From: Variovorax sp. EL159 | Lineage (GTDB): Bacteria > Pseudomonadota > Gammaproteobacteria > Burkholderiales > Burkholderiaceae_C | Assembly (NCBI RefSeq): GCF_900100965.1 | Contig: NZ_FMUJ01000004.1 | Coordinates: 310,001-374,000 of the forward strand | Length of the DNA: 64,000 nt | Direction of reading: 5' to 3' | Shown here: one piece after another, positions 25,612 through 34,340 of the stretch | How the letters are laid out: the number at the start of each line of letters is the position of its first letter | Numbering within the stretch: position 1 is the stretch's first letter | Program-made: the position numbers and the translations under genes | The notes under the pieces: generated by a model | Seen by the model: only the letters and a program-made list of their open reading frames with translations | Database searches by the model: none | What the model was told of the DNA's origin: nothing

Positions 25612-25660
25612 AAGTGGCTCTTCAAAAGATCCACAATTGGCGAACATCATGGAGCCACTT
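25612..25660. promoter_or_regulatory. Repeated half-sites between MFS and MocR genes
   Basis: AAGTGGCTC (25612-25620) recurs inverted as GAGCCACTT (25652-25660), and GTGGCTCTT (25614-25622) faces AAGATCCAC (25626-25634) with one mismatch. The third copy lies inside the first codons of the regulator gene. Three related half-sites in one divergent region are typical of a MocR/GntR operator controlling both genes. Confidence 0.5.
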
Positions 25661-27106
25661 TTCGAACTCGCCATCCGCCTGCCGGACAGCGGCTCGCGCG
25701 ACCTGCTGCGCGAGGTGCACCGCCAGCTGCGCAGCGCCATCCTTGACGGCCGGCTCCAGCCCGGCGCCCGCCTGCCCGCCACGCGCGCGCTGGCGCTGCG
25801 CCTGGGCGTGTCGCGCAACACCATGCTCGCGGCCTACGACCTGCTGCTGAGCGAGGGCTACCTGCTGGCGCGCCCCGGCGCCGGCACCTATGTGGCCGAC
25901 ACCCTGCCGCAGTCGCGGCGCGGCCGCCCCGCCAGGGGCACGGCCGCCAGGCGCGATCAGCGCCTGGTGCCGCTGCACGTGCCCGGCGCCGACCTCGCAC
26001 CCACCCTGCAGCCCCAGCCTTCGCGCGACGACTTCCGCATCGGCCTGCCCGACGTCGGCCCCTTTCCCTTCGACATCTGGCGCCGCCTGTCCGACCGCGC
26101 ACTGCGCCGCATCGCCCGCGAGCCGGCCGACTACGCCGACCCGCAAGGCCAGGCCGCGCTGCGCGAGGCCATCGCCCGACACGTGTCGTTCACGCGGGCG
26201 GTCGGCTGCACCGCCGACGACATCGTCGTCACCGCCGGTGCGCAGCAAGCCTTCGGCCTGCTGGCGCGCATTCTTGTCGTGCCGGGGCGCACGGTGGTCG
26301 CGGTCGAAGAACTGTTCTACCCGTCGCTGCGCGAAGCGATGCTGGCCGCCGGCGCCAAGGTGGTCACCGTGCCGACCGACGCCGAGGGCCTGTGTGTGGA
26401 GCGCCTGCCGCCCGAGGTGCGCGTGATCTGCGTGACGCCCTCGCACCAGTTCCCGACCGGCGTGGCGATGTCGCCGCAGCGGCGCGCCGCGCTGCTGGCC
26501 TTTGCACGGGCCCGCAACGCGGTCGTGATCGAAGACGACTACGACAGCGAATTCCGCTTTGCCGGCCGCCCGCTCGACGCGCTGCAGACGCTCGATCGCG
26601 CCGAGTCGGTCTTCTACGTTGGCACCTTCTCCAAGAGCCTGTTCCCTGCGCTGCGTCTGGGCTTCGTGGTGGTGCCGCCGTGGGCGCGCGCGGCGCTGGT
26701 GCGGGCGCGCGAACTGGCCGACTGGCACGGCCCGGTGCTCGGGCAGGAGGCGCTCGCGGCCTTCATCGCCGAAGGGCACCTGGCGCGCCACATCCGCAAG
26801 ATGCGCAAGCTCTACGGCGCGCGGCGCAGTGCGCTGTTGGCGGCCCTGGTGCGGCATGGCGCGGGGCGGCTGGTGCCGATCCCGTCCGATGCGGGGCTGC
26901 ACCTGTCGGCCTGGCTCCGCAGCGACACGCGGGCCGACACCGTCGTCGAGCGCGCCGCCGCGACCGGCATCACCTTGCCGCCGCTCTCGCGTTTCGCGGT
27001 CGATCCGCAGGCGCCCGGCGTGCCCAACGGCCTGGCCTTCGGCTATGGCCTGATCGGCGAATCGCAGATCGACGGCGCGATCAGTCGACTGGTGCGCCTT
27101 CTCTAG
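25649..27106 (+). CDS. MocR/PdxR-family regulator (GntR helix-turn-helix fused to aminotransferase fold)
   Basis: A 485-residue two-domain protein. Residues 1-75 are a GntR winged helix (LREVHRQLRSAILDGRLQPG, then LRLGVSRNTMLAAYDLLLSEGY). The rest is a fold-type I aminotransferase domain with the PLP-lysine motif GTFSKSLFPALRLG (about 330-344) and EDDYDSEFRF (about 294-303). MocR regulators sense PLP or amino compounds. It is divergent from the MFS exporter and probably controls it. The start ATG 25649 is chosen for the family N-terminus; the longer frame runs backwards into the MFS gene. Confidence 0.9.
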   Translation: MEPLFELAIRLPDSGSRDLLREVHRQLRSAILDGRLQPGARLPATRALALRLGVSRNTMLAAYDLLLSEGYLLARPGAGTYVADTLPQSRRGRPARGTAARRDQRLVPLHVPGADLAPTLQPQPSRDDFRIGLPDVGPFPFDIWRRLSDRALRRIAREPADYADPQGQAALREAIARHVSFTRAVGCTADDIVVTAGAQQAFGLLARILVVPGRTVVAVEELFYPSLREAMLAAGAKVVTVPTDAEGLCVERLPPEVRVICVTPSHQFPTGVAMSPQRRAALLAFARARNAVVIEDDYDSEFRFAGRPLDALQTLDRAESVFYVGTFSKSLFPALRLGFVVVPPWARAALVRARELADWHGPVLGQEALAAFIAEGHLARHIRKMRKLYGARRSALLAALVRHGAGRLVPIPSDAGLHLSAWLRSDTRADTVVERAAATGITLPPLSRFAVDPQAPGVPNGLAFGYGLIGESQIDGAISRLVRLL

Positions 27107-27127
27107 CCTCCTTCAGGACGAGGTGGC

Positions 27128-27619
27128 TCAGGCTCCCGCAGGCCGCGCCGTGTCCAGCGGCAACTGCGTGGTGAACTTGGTCGTCGACAGCACCACGTCG
27201 CTCGAATAGCTCTTCAGCTCCAGCGCATCGCCGAGCTGTTGCTGCGCAAAGGCCTGGTACTCGGGCAGCGAGCGCGCGCAGATCACCAGCACGAAGTCGG
27301 TTTCGCCGGCCACGCAGTGGCACTGCAGCACCTGCGGCAGCGCCTGCACCTTGCGCTCGAAGGCCTGGATCGCCTCGCGCGCCGTGCTGCGCAACGACAC
27401 CCGCGAGATCACCAGCACCGGAAAGCCCACGCGCGCGGCGTCCAATATCGCCACCTCCTGGCGGATCACGCCCGCGCGACGCAGCCGCTGCACGCGCTTC
27501 AGGCAGGCCGAGGGCGAGAGGTTCACGCGTTCGGCCAGCGTCTGGTTCTGCAGGCTGGCATCGGCCTGCAGCGCGGCCAGGATGCATTGGTCGATGCGAT
27601 CGAGGGTGCCGGTTTTCAT
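27128..27619 (-). CDS. Lrp/AsnC-family regulator
   Basis: A 163-residue feast/famine regulator. It begins MKTGTLDRIDQCILAALQAD, then the helix-turn-helix LAERVNLSPSACLKRVQRL, and the RAM/effector domain with GETDFVLVICA (about 105-115). It is divergent from the dialkylglycine-decarboxylase-like gene (27737) with 117 bases between the starts, and probably controls it in response to an amino acid. Frames that run on through 29746 join it to unrelated sequence and were ignored. Confidence 0.9.
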   Translation of the reverse strand: MKTGTLDRIDQCILAALQADASLQNQTLAERVNLSPSACLKRVQRLRRAGVIRQEVAILDAARVGFPVLVISRVSLRSTAREAIQAFERKVQALPQVLQCHCVAGETDFVLVICARSLPEYQAFAQQQLGDALELKSYSSDVVLSTTKFTTQLPLDTARPAGA

Positions 27620-27736
27620 GCCGCCAGTGTGGCGCAACGAAGACGCAATCGACTGCGCTTTCGGGGCCCCACAACGACATCCGATTTCCCGCCCTCTGGC
27701 TACGCTGGGGCTTCCACGTTGAACAAGGAGCATCCG

Positions 27737-29035
27737 ATGGCCGAAGGCGCAACCTACGACCCCGTGGTCGCCAAGCACCTCGTGCGCTACGGCATGGGGC
27801 TGAGCCCGCATGTCATCGTCAAGGCCCGCGGCGCCACGCTGTGGGACCAGCACGGGCGCGAGATTCTCGACTTCACCTCGGGCCAGATGTGCGCCACCAT
27901 CGGCCACAACCATCCGCGCATCGTCGCGGCCATCGAGAAGGCCTGCCAGGGCGCGCTGCACTTGTACAGCGGCTTCGTCGGGCCGGCCGTGCCCGCGCTG
28001 GCCGGGCGGCTGGCGGCGATGCTTCCGCCGTCGCTGTCCAAGTCGATCTTTCTCTCGACCGGCGGCGAGGCCAACGAAGCCGCCGCGCGCATGGCCCGCG
28101 TCGCCACCGGCCGCTACGAGATCGTCGGCCTGAACGGTGGCTGGCACGGCGTGACCGGCGGCATGGCCTCGCTCACCTTCGCCGGCAAGCACCACGTGGA
28201 CTACGGGCCGCGCAAGCCCGGCACGATGTCGATCCCCGCGCCCAACTGCTACCGCTGCCCGGTTCGCCACTGCCGCGATGCCTGCGACACCACCTGTCTG
28301 GACGTCGGCTTCGACATGGTCGATGCGCAATCCAGCGGCTCGCTCGCGGCCTTCATCGCCGAGCCGGTGCTCAGTTCGGGCGGCGTGATCGTGCCGCCCA
28401 AGGGCTACTTTCCGAAGCTTGCGGCCAAGTGCCGCGAGCGCGGCATGCTGCTGATCCTGGACGAAGCGCAAACCGCCTTCGGCCGCCTGGGCAGCAACTT
28501 CGCCTTCGAGCAGGCCGATGTGGTGCCCGACTTCCTCACGGTGTCGAAAACGTTGGGCGGCGGCGTGGCCATCGGCGCCGCCATCACCAGCGAGGCCATC
28601 GAGCAGACCTGCCACGAAAGAGGCTTCGTGCACGCCACCTCGCACGTGTCCGATCCGCTGCCGGCCGAGGTGGCGCTGGCGGTGCTCGACGTGCTCGAGG
28701 AAGGAGGGCTCAACCAGCGCGCCGTGGAGATGGGCGAGCGCCTGAGCCGGGGGCTGCAGACGCTGAAGGCGCGGCACGAGGTCATCGGCGACGTGCGCGG
28801 CCATGGCCTGCTGCAGGGCGTCGAGCTGGTCAAGGACCGCGAGACGCGCGAGCCCGACGCCGAGCGCGGCCGCGCCATCACCGACGCCTGCATGGCGCGC
28901 GGCCTGAGCATGAACATCGTGGCCGTCGGCGGCATGGCGGCGGTGTGGCGCATTGCACCGCCGCTGAACGTGAGCGCTGAAGAGATCGATCGCGGCCTGG
29001 AGATTCTCGACAGCGCGATCCGCGACGCGAGTTAG
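27737..29035 (+). CDS. dgdA: 2,2-Dialkylglycine decarboxylase-like class III aminotransferase
   Basis: A 432-residue PLP enzyme of aminotransferase class III. It has ILDFTSGQMCATIGHNHP (43-60), the PLP-contact LILDEAQTAFGR (239-250) and the catalytic Lys271 in TVSKTLGGG. The DFTSGQM block, AFIAEPVLSSGG and the C-terminal GLSMNIV closely resemble Burkholderia dialkylglycine decarboxylase, which decarboxylates and transaminates dialkylglycines with pyruvate. An unusual cluster of five Cys lies at 171-187 (CYRCPVRHCRDACDTTC). It overlaps the opposite-strand isomerase gene by four bases. Confidence 0.82.
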   Translation: MAEGATYDPVVAKHLVRYGMGLSPHVIVKARGATLWDQHGREILDFTSGQMCATIGHNHPRIVAAIEKACQGALHLYSGFVGPAVPALAGRLAAMLPPSLSKSIFLSTGGEANEAAARMARVATGRYEIVGLNGGWHGVTGGMASLTFAGKHHVDYGPRKPGTMSIPAPNCYRCPVRHCRDACDTTCLDVGFDMVDAQSSGSLAAFIAEPVLSSGGVIVPPKGYFPKLAAKCRERGMLLILDEAQTAFGRLGSNFAFEQADVVPDFLTVSKTLGGGVAIGAAITSEAIEQTCHERGFVHATSHVSDPLPAEVALAVLDVLEEGGLNQRAVEMGERLSRGLQTLKARHEVIGDVRGHGLLQGVELVKDRETREPDAERGRAITDACMARGLSMNIVAVGGMAAVWRIAPPLNVSAEEIDRGLEILDSAIRDAS

Positions 29036-30087
29036 CCCAGACCCAGCATCCGCCGGTTGGCCGCCACGTCGACACCGCCGGCCGCGAAGTCGTCGAAGGC
29101 GCGGTCGGCCACGCGGATGATGTGGTCGGCGATGAACCTGGCGCCCTCGCGCGCGCCGTCTTCCGGGTGCTTGATGCAGCACTCCCACTCCAGCACCGCC
29201 CAACCCGGAAAGTCGTACTGCGCCATCTTCGAGAAGATGGCCTTGAAGTTGACCTGGCCGTCGCCCAGCGAGCGGAAGCGGCCGGCGCGGTTGATCCAGC
29301 TCTGGAAGCCGCCGTACACGCCCTGCTTGCCGGTCGGGTTGAACTCCGCGTCCTTCACGTGAAAGATCTTGATGCGCTCGTGGTAGTGGTCGATGTAGGC
29401 CAGGTAGTCGAGCTGCTGCAGCATGAAGTGGCTCGGGTCGTACAGCAGGCAGGCGCGCGGGTGGTTGTTCACGCGTTCCAGAAACATCTCGTAGCTCACG
29501 CCGTCGTGCAGGTCTTCGCCGGGGTGGATCTCGTAGCCCACGTCCACGCCCACCGCGTCGAAGGCATCGAGGATCGGGCGCCAGCGGCGCGCGAGTTCGT
29601 CGAAGGCTTCCTCGATGAGTCCCGGCGGGCGCGGGGGCCACGAATACAGGTAGGGCCAGGCCAGCGCGCCCGAGAAGGTCGCGTGCGCCGTGAGCCCCAG
29701 GTTGGCCGACGCCTTGGCCGCAAAGTGCAGCTGCTGCACGGCCCATTGCTGCCGCTTGACCGGGTCGCCCCGTACCTCGGGTGCCGCGAAGCCGTCGAAG
29801 CCCGCGTCGTAGGCCGGATGCACCGCCACCAGCTGGCCCTGCAGGTGGGTCGAGAGCTCGGTGATCTCCAGCCCGTGCCTGGCGAGCGTGCCCTTCACTT
29901 CGTCGCAGTAGGTCTTGCTTTCGGCCGCCTTCTGCAGGTCGAACAGGCGCGCGTCCCAGCTCGGGATCTGCACGCCCTTGTAGCCCAGTCCGGCCGCCCA
30001 GCCGGCAATGCCGTCGAGCGTGTTGAAGGGCGCGGTGTCTCCCGCGAACTGGGCCAGAAAAATGGCGGGGCCCTTGATGGTCTTCAT
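29032..30087 (-). CDS. TIM-barrel sugar isomerase/epimerase family protein
   Basis: A 351-residue AP-endonuclease-2-fold barrel (xylose isomerase-like). Visible features are GYKGVQIPSWDARLFD near residue 35, the Glu-bearing VGYEIHPGEDLHDG (about 183-196), the metal-contact CLLYDPSHFMLQQLD (about 210-225), and IKIFHVKDAEF (about 238-248). The family contains isomerases, epimerases and dehydratases for sugars; the exact reaction is unknown. ATG at 30087 is preferred over the upstream in-frame start. It is divergent from the C26 hydrolase at 30225. Confidence 0.85.
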   Translation of the reverse strand: MKTIKGPAIFLAQFAGDTAPFNTLDGIAGWAAGLGYKGVQIPSWDARLFDLQKAAESKTYCDEVKGTLARHGLEITELSTHLQGQLVAVHPAYDAGFDGFAAPEVRGDPVKRQQWAVQQLHFAAKASANLGLTAHATFSGALAWPYLYSWPPRPPGLIEEAFDELARRWRPILDAFDAVGVDVGYEIHPGEDLHDGVSYEMFLERVNNHPRACLLYDPSHFMLQQLDYLAYIDHYHERIKIFHVKDAEFNPTGKQGVYGGFQSWINRAGRFRSLGDGQVNFKAIFSKMAQYDFPGWAVLEWECCIKHPEDGAREGARFIADHIIRVADRAFDDFAAGGVDVAANRRMLGLG

Positions 30088-30224
30088 CGGCTTGTCTTCC
30101 TTATTCGTTGGGGCGGCGTTGAAAGCATACTTGGCGTGTCGTCCGACCCCGTGCGAGAGGCCAACGCGCCACAATGGATTTTCCTTTTCGCACCACTCGT
30201 TCAGTTCGCGCTGACCGCCAAGCG

Positions 30225-31112
30225 ATGACACAACCTGTTTCCGCCCGGCTCAAGATCGGCCTGTCCGCCTGCTTCTCGCACGCCGACCCGGCCCGCTCGC
30301 TCTTCACCAACAAGACGCTGCAGTACGTCGAGCAATCGATCGCGCACTGGCTCATGTCGGCTGGCGCCATGGTCGTGATGGTGCCCTGCCCCACCGGCGA
30401 AACCGCGCGCGGCGACACCAAGCTGTCGCATTACGCCGAGTGGCTCGACGGCGTGGTGATGCACGGCGGTGCCGACGTCTGGCCCGGCAGCTACGGCGAG
30501 GTGCCGCTGAAGGACGCATGGATCGGCGACCAGATCCGCGACCTGTACGACCTCGCGCTGGTCGAGGCCTTCGAGCAGGCCGGCAAGCCCATCTTCGGCG
30601 TGTGCCGCGGGCTGCAGCTCATCAACGTGGCCTTCGGCGGCACGCTCTACCAGGACATCGAGGAACAGCACGGGCACCCCGAGACGCTGAAGCACCGCGA
30701 CCCGGTGACCTACGACCAGAACTTCCACCAGATCGAGATCGTGCAGGGCACGCGGCTGTCGAAGCTCTTTCCGCAGGTAGAGACGGCGCGCGTCAACAGC
30801 ATCCACCACCAGGGCGTGAAGGACATCGCGCCCGGCTTCGACGTGGAGGCCTGGAGCCTGCCCGACCGCGTGCCCGAGGCCATCCGCCGCCGGCCCGACA
30901 GGGGCCGCAGCTACATCGCCGCGACCCAATGGCACCCCGAGTTCCACAAGTACGGCAGCACAGAGACGGTCGACGACACGCCGATCCTGCACGACTTCCT
31001 GTGGGCCTGCGCCACCGCCAAGGTGGCGCCGCGCTCCTCGCTGCGCTCCAACAGCGGCAAGATCCGCGACCGCGCGGCGCGCGTGCTGCGGCAGGCGCTG
31101 CTGCGGCGCTGA
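30225..31112 (+). CDS. Class C26 glutamine amidotransferase-like hydrolase (PuuD-like)
   Basis: A 295-residue protein of the gamma-glutamyl-gamma-aminobutyrate hydrolase family. The nucleophile Cys lies in IFGVCRGLQLINVAFGGTLYQDI (about residue 130), and the catalytic His in TQWHPEFHK (about 245). PuuD relatives hydrolyse gamma-glutamyl amides in putrescine breakdown. The start at ATG 30225 drops an upstream extension without family match. No puuA-C genes are in the window, so the substrate is uncertain. It is convergent with the acyl-CoA ligase operon. Confidence 0.85.
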   Translation: MTQPVSARLKIGLSACFSHADPARSLFTNKTLQYVEQSIAHWLMSAGAMVVMVPCPTGETARGDTKLSHYAEWLDGVVMHGGADVWPGSYGEVPLKDAWIGDQIRDLYDLALVEAFEQAGKPIFGVCRGLQLINVAFGGTLYQDIEEQHGHPETLKHRDPVTYDQNFHQIEIVQGTRLSKLFPQVETARVNSIHHQGVKDIAPGFDVEAWSLPDRVPEAIRRRPDRGRSYIAATQWHPEFHKYGSTETVDDTPILHDFLWACATAKVAPRSSLRSNSGKIRDRAARVLRQALLRR

Positions 31113-31152
31113 ACGCTGCTGCCCGAGCGAGCCCGCGCAGTGCGGGTGGCTT

Positions 31153-32661
31153 TCAGGCCGGTTCGCGCAGCAGGTGCTTGAGCAGCTTGCCCGTGGCCGT
31201 GCGCGGCAACGCCTCGCGCACCTCGTAGACGCGAGGGATCTTGTAGCGCGCCAGCTTCTGTTCGAGAAAGGCGGCCAGCGCGCCTGCATCGAGCACGCGG
31301 CCCGGCCGCGCCACCAGCACCGCCGTCACCGTTTCGCCCCACTCGGGGTGCGGTCGGCCGATGACGGCCACGTCCTGCACGTCGGGGTGCGCGCCGAGCA
31401 CGTCTTCCACTTCCTTCGAATAGACGTTCTCGCCGCCCGTGATGATCATGTCGCGCAGCCGGTCGACGATGAACAGGAAGCCGTCTTCGTCCACCCGTGC
31501 CAGGTCGCCGGTGCGGTACCAGCCGTGCGCGTCGAAGGCCTCGGCCGTGGCCTGCGGGTTGTCGAGGTAGCCCTGCATCACCGCCGGTGAGCGCAGGTGG
31601 ATCTCGCCGACCTCGCCCGCCGCGCAGCGCCGGCCGTCCGCATGGCGCACCTCCACCGCCACGCCGGGCACGCCTGCGCGGCCGATGGAGCCGGCCTTCG
31701 CGATCGCGTCTTCCGCGTACAGCACCGTGCCCAGCGGGCCCGATTCGGTCATGCCGTAGACCTGCACGAAGCGGTCGCTGCGGTAGCTCTCGGCCAGCTT
31801 GCGCGCCATGTCGGCGCCCAGCGGGCCGCCGCCGTAGGCCCACAGGCGCATCGCGCTGAAGTCGTAGCCCGCCACGTCGGGCGCCACCGACAGCGGCGCG
31901 AGAAAGGCAATGGGCGCGCCGAAGGTGAAGGTGATGCGCTCGGCCGCCAGCGTGTCGAGAAAAGCCTTGGGCGCGTACTCGCGCAGCAGCACCACGGTGC
32001 CGCCCATCAGCAGCGTGCCCAGCAGCCAGTTGTTGAGCGGCGACGAGTGCCACACCGGCATCGCGATCAGCGTGCGCTCGTTGCGCGAGAGGGACATGCC
32101 GGCGGCCGTGCACACCGCCGACATGAACACGTTCTGGTGGCTGTGCAGGCAGCCCTTGGGCTTGCCGGTGGTGCCCGAGGTGTAGAGGACCTGCGCCAGC
32201 ACGTCGCCTGCGGGCGCCGGTTCACCGGCCAGCGGCGCGGCCTGCGCGAGCAGGTCTTCGAGCAGCGGCATGCCCTCGGCCGGGTTCTCGGTCGCGATCC
32301 AGCCGCAGCGGTGCGTGATGCGCGCGGCCTGCGTTGCGAGCGTGCCGTCGAACACGCACAGCCGCGCGCCCGAATGGGCCAGCATGTAGTCGATCTCGGG
32401 CGCCTGCAGCTTGTGGTTGACCGGCACCACCGCCGCGCCGAGGCGCCAGGCCCCGAACATCGCGATGACGAAGCCCGGCGAGTTGAAGCACAGCAGCGCC
32501 ACCTTGTCGCCGGGGCCGATGCCCTGCGCGCGCAGCACGGTGGCCGCGCGCCGCGTGAGATCGGCCAGTTCGGCGTAGGTCCAGGCGCGGCCCGCCAGGC
32601 GCAGGCATTCCTTGTCGGGCTGGATGCGGGCGTGCTGGTCGAGAAGGGAAACGAAATCCAT
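31153..32661 (-). CDS. AMP-dependent acyl-CoA synthetase
   Basis: A 502-residue adenylate-forming ligase. The ATP-binding loop TSGTTGKPKG is at 161-170, YGMTESG about 308, the YRTGDLARVDEDGFL hinge about 390, and the catalytic Lys in PRTATGKLLK near the C-terminus. It activates a carboxylic acid to its CoA thioester. The chain is short, near the size of crotonobetaine/carnitine- or medium-chain-type ligases, so a short or branched acid is likely. It ends a leftward operon with an AidB-like dehydrogenase and a thioesterase. Confidence 0.9.
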   Translation of the reverse strand: MDFVSLLDQHARIQPDKECLRLAGRAWTYAELADLTRRAATVLRAQGIGPGDKVALLCFNSPGFVIAMFGAWRLGAAVVPVNHKLQAPEIDYMLAHSGARLCVFDGTLATQAARITHRCGWIATENPAEGMPLLEDLLAQAAPLAGEPAPAGDVLAQVLYTSGTTGKPKGCLHSHQNVFMSAVCTAAGMSLSRNERTLIAMPVWHSSPLNNWLLGTLLMGGTVVLLREYAPKAFLDTLAAERITFTFGAPIAFLAPLSVAPDVAGYDFSAMRLWAYGGGPLGADMARKLAESYRSDRFVQVYGMTESGPLGTVLYAEDAIAKAGSIGRAGVPGVAVEVRHADGRRCAAGEVGEIHLRSPAVMQGYLDNPQATAEAFDAHGWYRTGDLARVDEDGFLFIVDRLRDMIITGGENVYSKEVEDVLGAHPDVQDVAVIGRPHPEWGETVTAVLVARPGRVLDAGALAAFLEQKLARYKIPRVYEVREALPRTATGKLLKHLLREPA

Positions 32662-32672
32662 CCGTGCCGCCC

Positions 32673-34313
32673 TCAGTGCCAGGCGGCGCGCACCAGCGCG
32701 GCCGGGTCGCTGGTGCCGGCGCTGATGCCGGTGACCGGGCCCCAGTCGGGGTCGAAGCGGCTCGACACGAAGGCGGCCGAGGCCTCGACGCTTGCATGCG
32801 TCAGCATCAGGCAGGCCTGCGCCGCGCGCACTAGCCGCTGCGTGAAGCGGCGTGCCTGGCGTTCCAGCTCCTGCGGCGGCAGCTGCACCATGCGGCGCAG
32901 CACGTCGATCTCGGTCTGCAGGCGCGGCTCGCCGGTGGCGATGTCCTGCAGCTGGTCGAGCACCAGCTGCACGTCGCCCGGGTTGCGCGAGACGGCGCGC
33001 AGCACGTCCAGGCACATCACGTTGCCCGAGCCTTCCCAGATCGAGTTGACCGGCGCCTCGCGGAACAGCCGGCCCATCGGACCGTCTTCCACATAGCCGT
33101 TGCCGCCGAACACTTCCATCGCCTCGCCGGTGAGGGCCACCGCGCGCTTGCAGTTCCAGAACTTGGCGGCGGGCGTCAGCAGCCGGCGCCAGGCCGTGTC
33201 CAGCGGCGCGGCCGAGCCGAAGCGCGAGGCCAGCTCCATCGCCAGCAGCGTGGCGCTTTCGGATTCGAGCGCCATGTCGGCCAGCAGCTCGGTCATCACC
33301 GGCTGGTCGACCAGCGCCTTGCCGAAGGCGAAGCGGTTGCGCGCGTAGTGCGCGGCCTGTGCGAAGGCCTGCCGCATGAAGCCCGCGCTGGCGAGTGCGC
33401 AGTCGAGGCGGGTCACTGTCGCCATCTCGATGATGGTCGGGATGCCGCGGCCCTCGTCGCCGACGCGCACGCCCCAGGCTTCCTTGAACTCCACTTCGCT
33501 GCTGGAGTTGGAGCGATTGCCGACCTTGTCCTTCAGGCGCTGGATGTGGATGGCGTTCTTGCTGCCGTCGGGCCGCCAGCGCGGCACGAAGAAGCACGAC
33601 GAACCATGCTCATCGGTCTTGGCCAGCACCAGGTGCCCGTCGCACATCGGCGCCGAGAAGAACCACTTGTGGCCGGTGATCAAAAACTCGTCGCCCCACG
33701 GCCCACTGCCCGCGGGCACGGCGCGCGTGGTGTTGGTGCGCACGTCGCTGCCGCCCTGCTTCTCGGTCATGCCCATGCCGACGGTCATCGAGGTCTTGCC
33801 ACCCAGCGGGATGTCGCGCGCGTCGTGCTCGTTCGACGCGAGCTTGGCGCTCAGGTCGCCGTACAGCGCGGCGTTGCGGCGCATCACCGGGATGCAGGCC
33901 TTGGTCATGGTGGTCGGGCAGGTCGAGCCCGACTCGATCTGGCTGTGCATGTAGAGCGAGGCGCCGTAGCCGACCCAGGCCGAAGGCCGCTCGTCGAAGA
34001 ACGGCAGGTTGGCGATGCCGTTGCGCCGGGCGATCGACATCATCGTGTGCCATGCCGGATGGAACTGCACCTGGTCGATGCGCTCGCCGATGCGCGAGTG
34101 CGTGTGCAGCTCGGGCTCGTGGCGGTTGGCGTCCTCGGCGGCGCGCAGCGTGGCTTCGGCACCGTACTCGGCGCCCTGGCGCACCAGTTCTTCGTCGCGC
34201 CATGCGGCACCGCCGCGCGCGACCGCGCGGCGCAGTACGGGGTCGCTGGTGTAGACGTTGTAGTCCTTGAGTTCGGGAACCTGGTTGTCGGGGTGGATGC
34301 CGATGGTGGTCAT
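32673..34313 (-). CDS. AidB-like acyl-CoA dehydrogenase
   Basis: A 546-residue flavoprotein of the AidB subgroup of acyl-CoA dehydrogenases, longer than classical members by an N-terminal extension (about 1-100). Motifs include GMGMTEKQGGSDV (about 180), FLITGHKWFFSAPM (about 212), FGGNGYVEDGPM (about 405) and EGSGNVMCLDVLR (about 430). AidB-type enzymes bind DNA or have weak isovaleryl-CoA dehydrogenase activity; here the neighbouring ligase and thioesterase favour a catabolic acyl-CoA role. It precedes the ligase by 11 bases. Confidence 0.87.
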   Translation of the reverse strand: MTTIGIHPDNQVPELKDYNVYTSDPVLRRAVARGGAAWRDEELVRQGAEYGAEATLRAAEDANRHEPELHTHSRIGERIDQVQFHPAWHTMMSIARRNGIANLPFFDERPSAWVGYGASLYMHSQIESGSTCPTTMTKACIPVMRRNAALYGDLSAKLASNEHDARDIPLGGKTSMTVGMGMTEKQGGSDVRTNTTRAVPAGSGPWGDEFLITGHKWFFSAPMCDGHLVLAKTDEHGSSCFFVPRWRPDGSKNAIHIQRLKDKVGNRSNSSSEVEFKEAWGVRVGDEGRGIPTIIEMATVTRLDCALASAGFMRQAFAQAAHYARNRFAFGKALVDQPVMTELLADMALESESATLLAMELASRFGSAAPLDTAWRRLLTPAAKFWNCKRAVALTGEAMEVFGGNGYVEDGPMGRLFREAPVNSIWEGSGNVMCLDVLRAVSRNPGDVQLVLDQLQDIATGEPRLQTEIDVLRRMVQLPPQELERQARRFTQRLVRAAQACLMLTHASVEASAAFVSSRFDPDWGPVTGISAGTSDPAALVRAAWH

Positions 34314-34340
34314 GTGCTTGTCTCTGTGGTCGTTGAAGGT

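Noticed and set aside
27620-29746. Extension of the Lrp frame into a long 872-residue protein
   Set aside because: The part before the Lrp start matches no family and is antisense to dgdA; Lrp proteins are about 160 residues.
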